Positions 30,084-38,505 of a DNA stretch of 64,000 nt are shown in pieces. The notes below the pieces were generated by a model. That model was not told where the DNA came from. It ran no database searches and worked only from the letters and a program-made list of their open reading frames with translations. Numbering within the stretch: position 1 is the first letter of the stretch; every line of letters starts with the position of its first letter. The DNA lies in NCBI RefSeq assembly GCF_050122995.1, contig NZ_JBNLIA010000012.1, forward strand, positions 128,447 through 192,446, given 5' to 3'. Source of the DNA: Haloparvum alkalitolerans. GTDB taxonomy: Archaea; Halobacteriota; Halobacteria; Halobacteriales; Haloferacaceae. A program made the position numbers and the translations under genes.

Positions 30084-30761
30084 CTACGTCGTCCGGAACG
30101 CGCGGTCGCCGGCGTCGCCGAGGCCCGGGATGATGAACCCGTCCTCGTTGAGGTGGTCGTCGATGGCGACGGTCAGCAGGTCGGCGTCCGGGAACCCCTC
30201 GCTCACGCGGACCAGTCCGTCCGGCGCGGAGACCGCCGAGAGCACGAACAGGTTCTCGTAGGCGTCCGCCTCCGCGAGGATGTGGTCGAGGACGGCACAC
30301 ATCGTCGACCCGGTCGCGAGCATCGGGTCGGCGACGATGATCGTGTCGTCGGAGCTGATCTCGGGGAGCTTCACGTAGTCGATGGTGATGGGGAACTCGC
30401 CCGCCTCGTTCATCCCGGCCTCCTCGTCGCGGCCCGCGGAGATGACGCCCTGCTTGGCCCGCGGGAACGCCTTCAACAGCCCCTCGACGAACGGCGTCGC
30501 CGCGCGGAGGACGTTGATGATCACCACGTCGTCGAGTCCCTTCACGCGCTCGCCGGTGGTCTCCTCGAGCGGCGTCTCGACGGGGACGTACTCCGTCTCC
30601 ATCGCGCCGTCGATGATCTCGTAGCCGCAGATCCGACCGAGCTTCACCAGCCCCTTCCGGAACGCGACCTGCTCCGTCTCCACGTCGCGGAGCCGCGAGA
30701 GCGTGTCCTTCGCCAGCGCGTGCGTGATGAGGTGCGCGTCGTCTCGGTCCTCGATGGTCAT
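30084..30761 (-). CDS. upp: Uracil phosphoribosyltransferase
   Basis: 225-aa enzyme making UMP from uracil and PRPP. The PRPP loop is DTIIVADPMLATGSTM (about 138-153); the uracil-binding tail near the C-terminus is GFIIPGLGDAGDRAFRT. Also typical are RKGLVKLGRICGYEI and INVLRAATPFVEGLLKAFP. A clear single gene with its own start at 30761 and a likely promoter in the 106-base gap upstream. Confidence 0.95.
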   Translation of the reverse strand: MTIEDRDDAHLITHALAKDTLSRLRDVETEQVAFRKGLVKLGRICGYEIIDGAMETEYVPVETPLEETTGERVKGLDDVVIINVLRAATPFVEGLLKAFPRAKQGVISAGRDEEAGMNEAGEFPITIDYVKLPEISSDDTIIVADPMLATGSTMCAVLDHILAEADAYENLFVLSAVSAPDGLVRVSEGFPDADLLTVAIDDHLNEDGFIIPGLGDAGDRAFRTT

Positions 30762-30867
30762 TACCCGTGAGCGGGGTCGGCTGACCCTTAAAACACCTGT
30801 ATCGCCCGTGTGGCTCGTCAGCGCGGGACACCCTGGCGTTCCTCGCGCTATCGACGTGCTCCGGCCC

Positions 30868-31143
30868 CTACTGCAACACGAGCACGTACGTCAGCGCGAA
30901 CAACACGATCGCCGCGGTCGCGACGTTGACAGCGGTGTACGCCACGAGTCCGAGCAGTCCCAGGCCCCAGACGGCGATCCACGCGAACGTCGCCGACAGC
31001 ACCGCGTTCATCCCCAGGAGAACGAGCGGGTCGCCCGACGAGGACTCGACCGCGTCCTCGAACCCCGCCGGGTCCTCCCGGTCCCCACTCCCGGCGCCTT
31101 CCCCCGCCGCGTCCTCGCGGTCGCCCCCGTCCGATTCGCTCAT
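30868..31143 (-). CDS. Small two-helix membrane protein with acidic N-terminus
   Basis: 91-aa protein. The first 38 residues are acidic and low complexity (SESDGGDREDAAGEGA), followed by helices at about 42-62 and 66-90 (NAVLSATFAWIAVWGLG, VATAAIVLFALTYVLVL). The start at 31143 is chosen over an upstream one because the extra residues are not halophilic in composition. Family unknown. Confidence 0.6.
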   Translation of the reverse strand: MSESDGGDREDAAGEGAGSGDREDPAGFEDAVESSSGDPLVLLGMNAVLSATFAWIAVWGLGLLGLVAYTAVNVATAAIVLFALTYVLVLQ

Positions 31144-31241
31144 GCCACAGTCCGGGAGGAGCGACCACTTAATCGTTCGCCGCGCCGAGGCGTGCTGGTG
31201 ATCCACACACTCATTGCGTCGCGGCCCGAACCCCATCCGTC

Positions 31242-31565
31242 ATGCGCCGTCCCGCGCTCCGCAACGCGGAGGGAACGCCGGTCGACCCGGTGCCCGTGCT
31301 GGTGGTGGTCGCACTCGCGTTCATGGTCGCGGTCTCCATCGGCCCGATATACGGGCAGGCGTACGGGCTCTCGCTGGCGGCGTCGCTCGCCGTCTCCGGG
31401 GGCGCGTTCCTGCTGACCGCGGTCGGGGCGTACCGCTGGCTGGTCCGGGACGCGCGCCCCGCGGTGGCCGGCGAGGTCGACCCCGCCGACCGCTTCGCCA
31501 CGCTGGTGTACCTCGCGCTGGTGCTGCTGGCGCTCTTCGTCGGACTGACGCTCCCCCTGTTGTGA
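31242..31565 (+). CDS. Three-helix membrane protein
   Basis: 107-aa integral membrane protein with helices at about 16-38, 43-65 and 85-106 and an Arg-rich N-terminus, so the N-terminus is predicted to be cytoplasmic. No motif or family is recognised. It is divergent from the preceding small membrane-protein gene. Confidence 0.6.
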   Translation: MRRPALRNAEGTPVDPVPVLVVVALAFMVAVSIGPIYGQAYGLSLAASLAVSGGAFLLTAVGAYRWLVRDARPAVAGEVDPADRFATLVYLALVLLALFVGLTLPLL

Positions 31566-31629
31566 CTGCCGTGCGACTCGTTCGCACGAACGGGATGGTG
31601 TTTAGGCTCGCGCCGCCGAAGCGTTCGGT

Positions 31630-31869
31630 ATGGGAATCGTCGACACGATCACCGAGACGCTGAAGTCGTCCCGGCCGCGCGCGCCCGAGGAGGGGGGCGA
31701 CGACGGCTCCAGCGGCGCGTACTGGTGTGACGACTGCGGCGTCCGCGTCCGAGACGTCGAGGTGGAGCTCGAGGGGTTGGCCCTCGCCGACGACGGCACG
31801 CCGCTGTGTCCCGAGTGCGGCGAGTCGCTCCGGTTCGAGCGCGCGTCCGGCACCGGCTGCGCCTGCTGA
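31630..31869 (+). CDS. Small zinc-ribbon protein
   Basis: 79-aa soluble protein with a four-cysteine ribbon: WCDDCG near residues 32-37 and CPECG near 60-64, plus a terminal GCAC. The N-terminal helix MGIVDTITETLKSSRP precedes an acidic linker. Such haloarchaeal zinc proteins are common and mostly uncharacterised. Confidence 0.65.
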   Translation: MGIVDTITETLKSSRPRAPEEGGDDGSSGAYWCDDCGVRVRDVEVELEGLALADDGTPLCPECGESLRFERASGTGCAC

Positions 31870-31956
31870 CGCGCCGACCGCGCCCGTCTACGGGGACGCG
31901 ACGGCCGACCGCGTGCAGTGCGGGCGTGGCCCATCCCGCCGCCGTACCGTAACCGT

Positions 31957-31966
31957 CTTAAGTATA
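31957..31966 (+). promoter_or_regulatory. TATA box of tRNA-Arg
   Basis: CTTAAGTATA centred about 25 bases before the mature tRNA 5' end; the usual archaeal box A position. Confidence 0.65.
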
Positions 31967-31986
31967 ACCGCGGTACGTGTAGGTGA

Positions 31987-32059
31987 GTCCTGATAGGGTA
32001 GTGGACTATCCTCTTGGCTTGCGGAGCCAGGGACCGGAGTTCAAATCTCCGTCAGGACG
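31987..32059 (+). tRNA. tRNA-Arg (GCG anticodon)
   Basis: 73-base cloverleaf. The acceptor stem GTCCTGA/TCAGGAC pairs perfectly. The D arm is GGGT...TCCT with loop GG at 18-19, the anticodon stem is TTGGC/GCCAG (one G-U) with loop TTGCGGA giving anticodon GCG, and the T arm is CGGAG-TTCAAAT-CTCCG. The variable loop is four bases and the discriminator is G. CCA is not encoded and no intron is present. It reads CGC and CGU codons. Confidence 0.95.
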
Positions 32060-32194
32060 TTTCCGCTTTCTCGGAGGACCAATCCCGGCGAGCGACCGCG
32101 CTGTCTGCCGCAGCCGTCTCGGCCTCTCGCCGGACCGCTCCCGTCTCTCGCTTGAGACCCCGCCGACTCCCTCATCTACTTGTATCGTCGTGGT

Positions 32195-34390
32195 GTGTCC
32201 CCGCACGTGTCTCGCACGGGAACCGACGGAGGCGACGACGAACCGGCAGCGCCCGGCGAGCGCGACGCCGACTCCGGGGCGGGCGACGAGCGCGTGGTCC
32301 TCGCGAACGGGCTGGCGCTGGACAAACGCGACGAGTTCGCGGCCCGCAAACACGCCGCCTCCGACTCGGACCTCCGGCGGATCGCGCTTCTCGGCCCCGC
32401 CTTCTGGACGGCGACCTCGCTGGCGAGCCTCCTCGCCGTCGTCGTCGGGATCGTCTTCCTCGTCAGCGACGCCGCCACGGGCGCGGACGTCGCGTTGGTC
32501 CTCCGCGCGGCGCTCGGCGGTGACCTCGTCGGACTGCTGTCGACGTATCCCATCGCCGTCGTCGCGGGAGCCCTCATCGTCGCTCACCTCTGGCACTACC
32601 TCGTGTCCCCGGTTCGCGGGGCAGTCGCCGAGCTCGGGTCACGCGTCCGGCGCGCGCTCGACCACCTGCGGCAGTTGCTGCTCATCGCACGCTGGGACAC
32701 GCTGAAGGTCGGCAACTACTGGTTCCCGTTCACCACGCACCTCTCCGACCGCGACCCCCTGCTGGTGCTGGGTCGCGACGACGTCGCCGTTACGGGGACG
32801 TACGGCGACCGGCCGCACTACCGCAACGTCTTCGTCGACGCGATATACGTCCGCTTCCGCGGCGGTCCGCGCCGACTCGACCTCGAGCACGCGCTGTTCG
32901 ACGACCGAGTCCGTCGGTTCCGGGCGATGCTGTTGGTCGGTCTCGCGATCCCCGTGGCCGTCGAGTCGATCGCGGCCGTGCTCGGTCGAACGGCCCCCCC
33001 GACGACGACCGCCGGAGTCGCCGGCGTGCTCGCCCTCGCAGCGGCGGTCGCCCCGTGGCGCGTGCCGTGGCGCGAAGCGGCTCCCGCCGCCGCCGTCGTC
33101 GGGGCGCTGTGGCTGGCCTCGAACGCGGGCCCGCTCCCGGAATTTCCGGTCCTGTGTGCGGCGGCATTCCTCGCGGTGCTCGCGCCGCTCGCGGCGACGC
33201 GAACGCTCGGGTTCCGGTCGCGCTTCTACGGGGAGTCCGCCGCGTTCTCCCGGTCCGACGTGGTGTTGAACGAGCCCGACACCGGGGAGGGACGCACGCG
33301 GCTCGGTAACTCGCTTCTCGGATACGGCGTCTTCTACGTGAGCGAGTACTTCCGCGAACTGCTGGGCTCCGACCGTCGGACGCGGGTGACGGCGGGAGCG
33401 GAACTGGCCGACGCGCTCGCGGCCGATCCCGACGACCACGCGGCGGTCGCCGCGGCGGCCGGGCTGGAGACGGCGTGGGCCGGCGGCTCGCTCAGCGGGG
33501 AGGAGACCGTGGACGTGGAGGTGGTCGGCGTGGACACCCTCGTCACGACGACGGATCCCCATCGGGGACCAGTCGGACGGGTGGTGGCGGCACTGCGTCG
33601 CCTCGCCGGCGAAGGTGACGACGACGTGACGACGGACCTGGACCGAACCGGGACCAGCCGCGGGATCCGGCTCCCGGTCAAGGCGTTCGCGAGCGTCGCT
33701 CACTCTCCCGGCCGGCTCGACGGGTCCCTCCCCGAGACGCCGATCTTCGCCGGCGTCGAGTGGCCGGAGGAGCGGGTTCACCACCTGTTCCTCGGCGGAG
33801 CCGAACACAACGTGGGGCTCCGAAAGCTCGTCCTCGCGCTGAAGGCGGCGGGCTACGAAAACGTCGACCTCGCCGAGAACGCCTTCGTGGACCCCGACGG
33901 GATCCAGTTCCCCGCGGAGTATTTCGTCTCCGCTGTGGTCGATAAGGACCTCCTGAGTCGGGACGACCCCGCATTCCTGCTGTTTCGGCATCCGTTCGAC
34001 GGCGGGAGCCGGGAAACGGACGACGAAAACGCGAACGGGGGCCAGCACGCCCACGCCGTGGTCGGCCTCTCGGCGCTCGGATCGAAGGCCGGCTTCCTGT
34101 TCTGGAACGATCAGCGGCGACGGGGCTTCCCGGACCTCGACCCGGACGTCCTCTATCGGGTGACCTACGACGACGAGGACATCGACGACCTCGGCGACCC
34201 CTTCTTCGACGAGCGCGCGGCGGAACGGCTCCGGATCGAGGTCGGAGACGCCGAAATCGTCGAAGCCCCGACCGAGACCCGCCTGGGGCGTGCGGACCTC
34301 TCGATCGCGTTTCACGAGGACGCCGCGGGCGAGTCGGAAGCCGAGAGCGCGGAGACGGGGGACGCGAGGCGGGGCGGTGAGGGGTCGTGA
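32195..34390 (+). CDS. Six-helix membrane protein with large soluble C-terminal domain
   Basis: About 731-aa protein of no recognised family. Six hydrophobic segments lie within roughly 55-350 (two near the N-terminus, then four closely spaced after a 125-residue soluble loop). The last ~380 residues are soluble. They contain LFLGGAEHNVGLRKLVLAL and, further on, PAFLLFRHPF and HAVVGLSALGSKAGFLFW; the order recalls domains with a GG-x-N...R loop followed by a Pro-Phe and Gly-rich strand, but I cannot name one. The start is uncertain: TTG 32180, GTG 32195 or GTG 32207. The stop overlaps the next gene by four bases. Confidence 0.75.
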   Translation: MSPHVSRTGTDGGDDEPAAPGERDADSGAGDERVVLANGLALDKRDEFAARKHAASDSDLRRIALLGPAFWTATSLASLLAVVVGIVFLVSDAATGADVALVLRAALGGDLVGLLSTYPIAVVAGALIVAHLWHYLVSPVRGAVAELGSRVRRALDHLRQLLLIARWDTLKVGNYWFPFTTHLSDRDPLLVLGRDDVAVTGTYGDRPHYRNVFVDAIYVRFRGGPRRLDLEHALFDDRVRRFRAMLLVGLAIPVAVESIAAVLGRTAPPTTTAGVAGVLALAAAVAPWRVPWREAAPAAAVVGALWLASNAGPLPEFPVLCAAAFLAVLAPLAATRTLGFRSRFYGESAAFSRSDVVLNEPDTGEGRTRLGNSLLGYGVFYVSEYFRELLGSDRRTRVTAGAELADALAADPDDHAAVAAAAGLETAWAGGSLSGEETVDVEVVGVDTLVTTTDPHRGPVGRVVAALRRLAGEGDDDVTTDLDRTGTSRGIRLPVKAFASVAHSPGRLDGSLPETPIFAGVEWPEERVHHLFLGGAEHNVGLRKLVLALKAAGYENVDLAENAFVDPDGIQFPAEYFVSAVVDKDLLSRDDPAFLLFRHPFDGGSRETDDENANGGQHAHAVVGLSALGSKAGFLFWNDQRRRGFPDLDPDVLYRVTYDDEDIDDLGDPFFDERAAERLRIEVGDAEIVEAPTETRLGRADLSIAFHEDAAGESEAESAETGDARRGGEGS

Positions 34391-35211
34391 CCGCGGAGGA
34401 GCGCGGCGGGATGGGCGATCTGCTTCCCGAGGGCCACTCGGACGCCGTCTTTCTCAAGGGGCGGACGGCGGTCCACGACCGGACGCGGAACCGCTGGCTC
34501 GTCGCCGTCGACCCCCTCGACCCCGTAGTTGCGTTTCGTGACGTGCCGGGCGCGTACACCACCGTCAGGGAGATCGCGGCGCGCGAGTCCAGAACAACCG
34601 CGGACGGCGAGACGGTCCGCATCGAGGGGCCGTTCCTGATCGGCGCCGGCGTCGCGCTGCTGGCGGGCGACGACCTGATCTGCCTCCGGCGGTCAGGGGG
34701 GGCGAGCTTCGACCCGGGGGCGTGGACGACGCCCGCCGGTCGCCTCGACCACGCGCCCCTGGAGACCGCCTACCGCGAACTGTACGAGGAACTGCTCGTC
34801 ACGGTGGGGGGCGATCCGGCCTTCGTCGCTCCGGACCCGGGTGCGGGTCCGGAGGCGGCGCTTCGAGACGTGTACGCCGGAACGGTCGCGAACGCGGACC
34901 TCGACCCCGACCCGACCGCCTGGGATCGGCTGCCGACGACCGTCCCGGACGCCTACGAGCAGCACCTGGCCGCCGTCGAGACGGTTGCGGGCGACCACGT
35001 CGAGCGAGCGTCCCTGCTCGCGACGTTCGTCGAGGACGCCAACACGCTGGAGCTACGCGCGGTCGCCCGCGTCCGGGACCGGCCGGGGCTGGCGTTCGCG
35101 GACGGGGAGGGAAGCCGGCCGGTCCGCCGGTTTTCGCCGACAGCGCTGCGCGCCGCGAGTGCGGACGACCTCGTTCCGTTTCTGCAGTACCTCCGCGAGA
35201 CGGTGTACTGA
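34387..35211 (+). CDS. Nudix-like protein paired with the membrane protein
   Basis: 274-aa protein starting with GTG inside GTGA, overlapping the previous stop, so translation is probably coupled. The centre carries a divergent Nudix box: GAWTTPAGRLDHAPLETAYR then ELYEEL. The REL-x-EE core is intact, but the segment before it is two residues short and the usual first Glu is Pro, so the metal site may be altered. The flanking N-terminal (about 1-95) and C-terminal (about 180-274) parts are not recognised. Catalysis is possible but not assured. Confidence 0.75.
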   Translation: MTAEERGGMGDLLPEGHSDAVFLKGRTAVHDRTRNRWLVAVDPLDPVVAFRDVPGAYTTVREIAARESRTTADGETVRIEGPFLIGAGVALLAGDDLICLRRSGGASFDPGAWTTPAGRLDHAPLETAYRELYEELLVTVGGDPAFVAPDPGAGPEAALRDVYAGTVANADLDPDPTAWDRLPTTVPDAYEQHLAAVETVAGDHVERASLLATFVEDANTLELRAVARVRDRPGLAFADGEGSRPVRRFSPTALRAASADDLVPFLQYLRETVY

Positions 35212-35334
35212 CCGACGCGGTTCCGCTCGTCCCCCGCCGACAGCCCTTCCAGAACGATACCCGTCTGCGGGGCGGATCGCCGGTCGACGTCCCTCGCCGA
35301 ACCGTTTAACGGCGCGCGACTCCGACCGTTCGAC

Positions 35335-36033
35335 GTGACGCGAGACGAAGACGCAACGAGCGGGGGCGTCGAGTCCGGGCGTGAGCCGGAGCCAGAGCCG
35401 GACCGCGAGCCGGTCTCTGTCGAGACCGCGCTCGACGCCGGGCGCGTGCTCCTCACTCAGGGCCACCTCCGTCCGGCGCGCGAGTCGTTCGAGCGCGCGT
35501 GGCGTCCGCTGCCGGCGGGGAGCGACGACGAGCGCCTGCTCCGCGGACTGATCGGCCTCGTCGACGCCGTCCGCGGTGCGCGGCGGGGCGATGCCGACAG
35601 CGTTCGGGCGGCGGCCGCCACCGCGCGGGAGTCGCTCGCGTCGGTACCGGCCGGTCACCGCGGGATCGCGGTCGGGGACCTCGGAGAGTACCTCGCGACG
35701 CTCTCGGCCACCGCGACGGACCCGACGACCGTCGAACGGGAGCCCCCCGACCTCGCGCCCGACGCGCCCGACCCCCTCGCCGAGCCGACCCTGGACGCGG
35801 TGCTGCTCGCGGTCGAGCCGCTCGCGGACGTCCTCGACGGCGTCGACCCCTCGGTCGTCGCGGACGCCGCGCGCTACGCTCGCGAGGAGCGCGGGACGGG
35901 CCGGACGCGCTACGCGGAGCTGCTGACCGCGTTCCTCGCCGACCCCGACCAGCGCGCGCCCGTGTACGCCCGGCTCCGGGACCGGGTCGAGCGCGAGCGC
36001 GCGAAGGAGGACGACGTGGCGGGACTGTTCTGA
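35335..36033 (+). CDS. DUF309 family helical protein
   Basis: 232-aa protein starting with GTG. The N-terminal half after an acidic lead (about 28-95: ALDAGRVLLTQGHLRPARES, then a Trp-containing helix and LIGLVDAVRGARRGD) matches the DUF309 helical bundle, although the family's His-Glu-x-x-Glu motif is weakened here. The second half is helical and acidic and is not recognised. Function unknown. Confidence 0.7.
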   Translation: MTRDEDATSGGVESGREPEPEPDREPVSVETALDAGRVLLTQGHLRPARESFERAWRPLPAGSDDERLLRGLIGLVDAVRGARRGDADSVRAAAATARESLASVPAGHRGIAVGDLGEYLATLSATATDPTTVEREPPDLAPDAPDPLAEPTLDAVLLAVEPLADVLDGVDPSVVADAARYAREERGTGRTRYAELLTAFLADPDQRAPVYARLRDRVERERAKEDDVAGLF

Positions 36034-36051
36034 GACCGGTCGGGACCGCCG

Positions 36052-36558
36052 TCACTCGGCGGCGTCGAGCGCGCGGATGAACGCCGCGTAGAGGTCCGGC
36101 CGGCCGTACCAGCCGGCGTCGAGGAGGTCGTCGAACGCGTCGAGCGCGCGGGGGGCCGGAAGGTCGCCGTTCGCGACCGCGGTCGCCAGCACTCCGGGGA
36201 CCGTCGTGGTCGGAACGCCCTCCGCGGCGGCGATCCGGCCGAGGTACGGCTCCTCCGCGACGAGGGCGCCGGAGACGAGGTCCGCGAGCGCGACGGCCGC
36301 GGCGTCGTCGTCGGCCAGTCGGTCGTTCGTGCGGAGGCGCTCGTACAGCGGCGCGTCCGAGACCGTGACCGCGCGGAAGGCGTCGGCGTCGCCGAGCCGG
36401 GCCAGCGCGCTCGCGGGGGGCGCCTCCGGCGCCGCGGCGGTCAGCGTGTCGAAGACCGTCCCGGGGACGAGGACCTCGTCGTCGACGGCCGCCAGGGCGT
36501 CCAGCCGGTCGGCCCGACCCAGCGCCGCCAGCGCGGAGACGGCGACCACGAGGGTCAT
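36052..36558 (-). CDS. DUF3368/PIN-like toxin, apparently degenerate
   Basis: 168-aa protein paired with the UPF0175-like gene upstream, overlapping it by four bases (ATGA). The order of elements is PIN/DUF3368-like: VVAVSALAALGRADRL, VPGTVFDTL, LADDDAAAVALADLV and AEEPYLGRIAAAEGV. The first catalytic Asp of PIN RNases (expected in VVDxSxL) is Ala6, and the central GE is DD. Full nuclease activity is doubtful. Toxin identity rests on the partner and pattern. Confidence 0.65.
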   Translation of the reverse strand: MTLVVAVSALAALGRADRLDALAAVDDEVLVPGTVFDTLTAAAPEAPPASALARLGDADAFRAVTVSDAPLYERLRTNDRLADDDAAAVALADLVSGALVAEEPYLGRIAAAEGVPTTTVPGVLATAVANGDLPAPRALDAFDDLLDAGWYGRPDLYAAFIRALDAAE

Positions 36559-36842
36559 CCGTCCAGTTCCGCGGCGACGCGCCCGGCGTCGACCCAGGTC
36601 ACCTCCCGCTCTTGCAGGAGGTCGGCGAACGCCCACGGGTCCAGTTCCGCGATCTCGGCACCGCGCGCGAACGACACCTCGCCGGCCGCGAATCGCTCCA
36701 CCGCGCGGTCGCGGCGCCACTCCGCGAGCGCGTCCGACAGCAGCCGCTCGGCCGCGGCGTCCCGCGGCACGTGCTCCGTCCGTGCGTATCGTGCGAGGTC
36801 GCCCGCGAGGTCGTCGTCGAGCGCCACCTCCACCCGTTCCAT
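36555..36842 (-). CDS. UPF0175-like antitoxin
   Basis: 95-aa DNA-binding-type antitoxin candidate: MERVEVALDDDLAGDLARYA, then EVSFARGAEIAELDPWAFADLLQ, matching the UPF0175 helix-turn-helix end. UPF0175 genes are commonly followed by DUF3368 PIN-type genes, as here. The ATG at 36842 is chosen over a GTG 15 bases earlier; TTTAACAC about 30 bases upstream is a plausible TATA box. Self-repression of the pair is expected from the family but no operator is seen. Confidence 0.7.
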   Translation of the reverse strand: MERVEVALDDDLAGDLARYARTEHVPRDAAAERLLSDALAEWRRDRAVERFAAGEVSFARGAEIAELDPWAFADLLQEREVTWVDAGRVAAELDG

Positions 36843-36927
36843 GCCTCGCTCTGACACGGGGGTGCGTGTTAAAGGATGCGTCCGGGGCCGCCCGAGCGGG
36901 ACGCGGACGGTGCGGGGGCCGAACCCG

Positions 36928-37176
36928 TCAGCGCCCGTACGCGATCCGCTGTGCCGTCTCGTCGAGCCACGCGCTCGCCTTCGAGAGCCACACGGCGGGC
37001 GACACGCGACGGAACTCGTCCTCGTCGACCTCGATGCGCTCCCCGCTGAAGGGGTCGCTCCGGAGGCCGCCCTCGCCGCCTTCGCCGCCCTCCTCGCCGT
37101 CGATGGCGTCCAGCGCGTCGACGACCGTCGTCATCGAACACCGGCCGCACGTCTCGGCCTGTTTCTTCTCTCCCAT
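36928..37176 (-). CDS. Small CxxC-containing haloarchaeal protein
   Basis: 82-aa soluble protein with TCGRCSM at residues 9-15 and an acidic glycine-rich middle (DGEEGGEGGEGG), then a helical tail (SPAVWLSKASAWLDETAQRI). A single CxxC could bind metal in a dimer or act as a redox pair. The frame is open far upstream, but MGEKKQAE at 37176 is the likely start, with GTTAAACG just upstream as a TATA-like box. Family unknown. Confidence 0.6.
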   Translation of the reverse strand: MGEKKQAETCGRCSMTTVVDALDAIDGEEGGEGGEGGLRSDPFSGERIEVDEDEFRRVSPAVWLSKASAWLDETAQRIAYGR

Positions 37177-37363
37177 GGGTCTGTCTACCACGCCGTTGGT
37201 GCGCCGGCGTGTTAAACGCATCTCCGCGTGTGCGGCGCGCACACGACCGCTCCGCGGTCCGTCGCCGCCGACCGGGGCCGACACGACCGGTCGCCGCCCG
37301 CGACGCTCGACCGCTCCCGACCGACGCCGACGGGCTTTTATCCGGGGTGTGGTATTTCCAGCC

Positions 37364-37744
37364 ATGGGATATCGAACCGTGGACGCGGACGCGGTGGAGC
37401 CGGAGCCGGACCGGCCGAGCGAGTGCCGGAAGCTCGGCGGGCCGGCGGGGCTGGAGGCGATGGCGATCAACCGCTTCCGCGCCGAGCCGGGCGAGGAGAT
37501 CCCGCTGGCGTACCACTACCACGACGAGCAGGAGGAGGCCTTCTACGTGCTCGAGGGGACGCTGTGGGTGGAGACGCCGGAGGGGACCCACGAGGTGCCG
37601 AACGACCACCTGTTCGCGGTCGACCCGGGCAGCCCACAGCGCGCGCACGTGCCGGCCGACGCGGACGCGGCCGCGACCGTGCTCGCGGTCGGGGCGCCCG
37701 CGGTCTCGGGGGACGTACACGCCTACGACCCCGACCAGGAGTGA
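37364..37744 (+). CDS. Cupin-domain protein
   Basis: 126-aa single-domain cupin. Metal ligands appear as the His pair in YHYHDEQEEAFYVLEG with the following Glu, and the late His in SPQRAHVPADA. Usual small cupins bind Fe, Mn or Zn; substrate unknown. It starts at 37364 and is followed after four bases by the next gene, so the two are probably co-transcribed. Confidence 0.82.
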   Translation: MGYRTVDADAVEPEPDRPSECRKLGGPAGLEAMAINRFRAEPGEEIPLAYHYHDEQEEAFYVLEGTLWVETPEGTHEVPNDHLFAVDPGSPQRAHVPADADAAATVLAVGAPAVSGDVHAYDPDQE

Positions 37745-37748
37745 GGGC

Positions 37749-38426
37749 ATGAGCGGCGACTCCGAGCGCGTCGACTCCGGCTCGGCCGACGCCGACGCCG
37801 GCGCCGACCGCGCCGACCGCGCCGACCGCGTCGACCCCGACCGCCTCCCGCCGGAGATCAGGGAGGCCGTTCCGGACTGGGACGACGAGTACCTCGACCG
37901 CGTCGGCGACCGGCTGATGTACGGCTACGACCTCGAGAAGGACTACCGGCTCGACGGGGAGCGGTGGGACCTCTACGGCGAGATGCGCGTGCGCAACGAG
38001 AAGCAGTTCCTTCACCCGGCGCTCAGCTACGCCGACCACGAGGCCGAGGAGTACCTGTTCGCGCGCCGCGAGCAGGGCGTCACGATCCGCGAACTGGAGC
38101 GGCTCGTCGAGCGGGGCCACGACGTGGCCGACGAGCGCGTCGACCCGGACGAGGAACACTACGGCACGGACGTGACGTTCGCGCTCGTGACCGACGCGAT
38201 CCCGGACGACGTCCGCGAGTTCGTGGAGGGGTTCCGCGACCGGACCCTGCTGAAGTTCGGCTACTACGGCCACTACGACGTGAACCTGATCGTCGTCGCC
38301 CCCGACGCCGAGGCGATCGTCGCCAGCGAGGCCGCCGACGCCGCGGAGGCGTTCACCCTCTGGGAGGACGTGAGCGAGGAGCGCGAGGGGTTCCTCTCGC
38401 GGTTCGCGCGGAAGTTCTGGACCTGA
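37749..38426 (+). CDS. Haloarchaeal conserved protein in cupin operon
   Basis: 225-aa soluble protein of unknown function. After an acidic Asp/Arg-rich lead (1-40) there is a compact domain with DEYLDRVGDRLMYGYDLEKD, NEKQFLHPALSYADHEAEEY and LLKFGYYGHYDVNLIVVAPD. No catalytic motif is recognised. The ATG at 37749 is four bases after the cupin stop, so a joint role is likely. Confidence 0.65.
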   Translation: MSGDSERVDSGSADADAGADRADRADRVDPDRLPPEIREAVPDWDDEYLDRVGDRLMYGYDLEKDYRLDGERWDLYGEMRVRNEKQFLHPALSYADHEAEEYLFARREQGVTIRELERLVERGHDVADERVDPDEEHYGTDVTFALVTDAIPDDVREFVEGFRDRTLLKFGYYGHYDVNLIVVAPDAEAIVASEAADAAEAFTLWEDVSEEREGFLSRFARKFWT

Positions 38427-38505
38427 GACGGCGCCGCGGCTGGCGGCGGGAGAACGGGAGGAGGGCTGGGCGCGCCGGTCGCGCCCTCCGAACGCTTTCG
38501 AGTCG

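Noticed and set aside
31987..36033. Integrated element at tRNA-Arg
   Set aside because: I saw no second copy of the tRNA 3' end, no integrase and no clear composition shift, so integration is not supported within the window.
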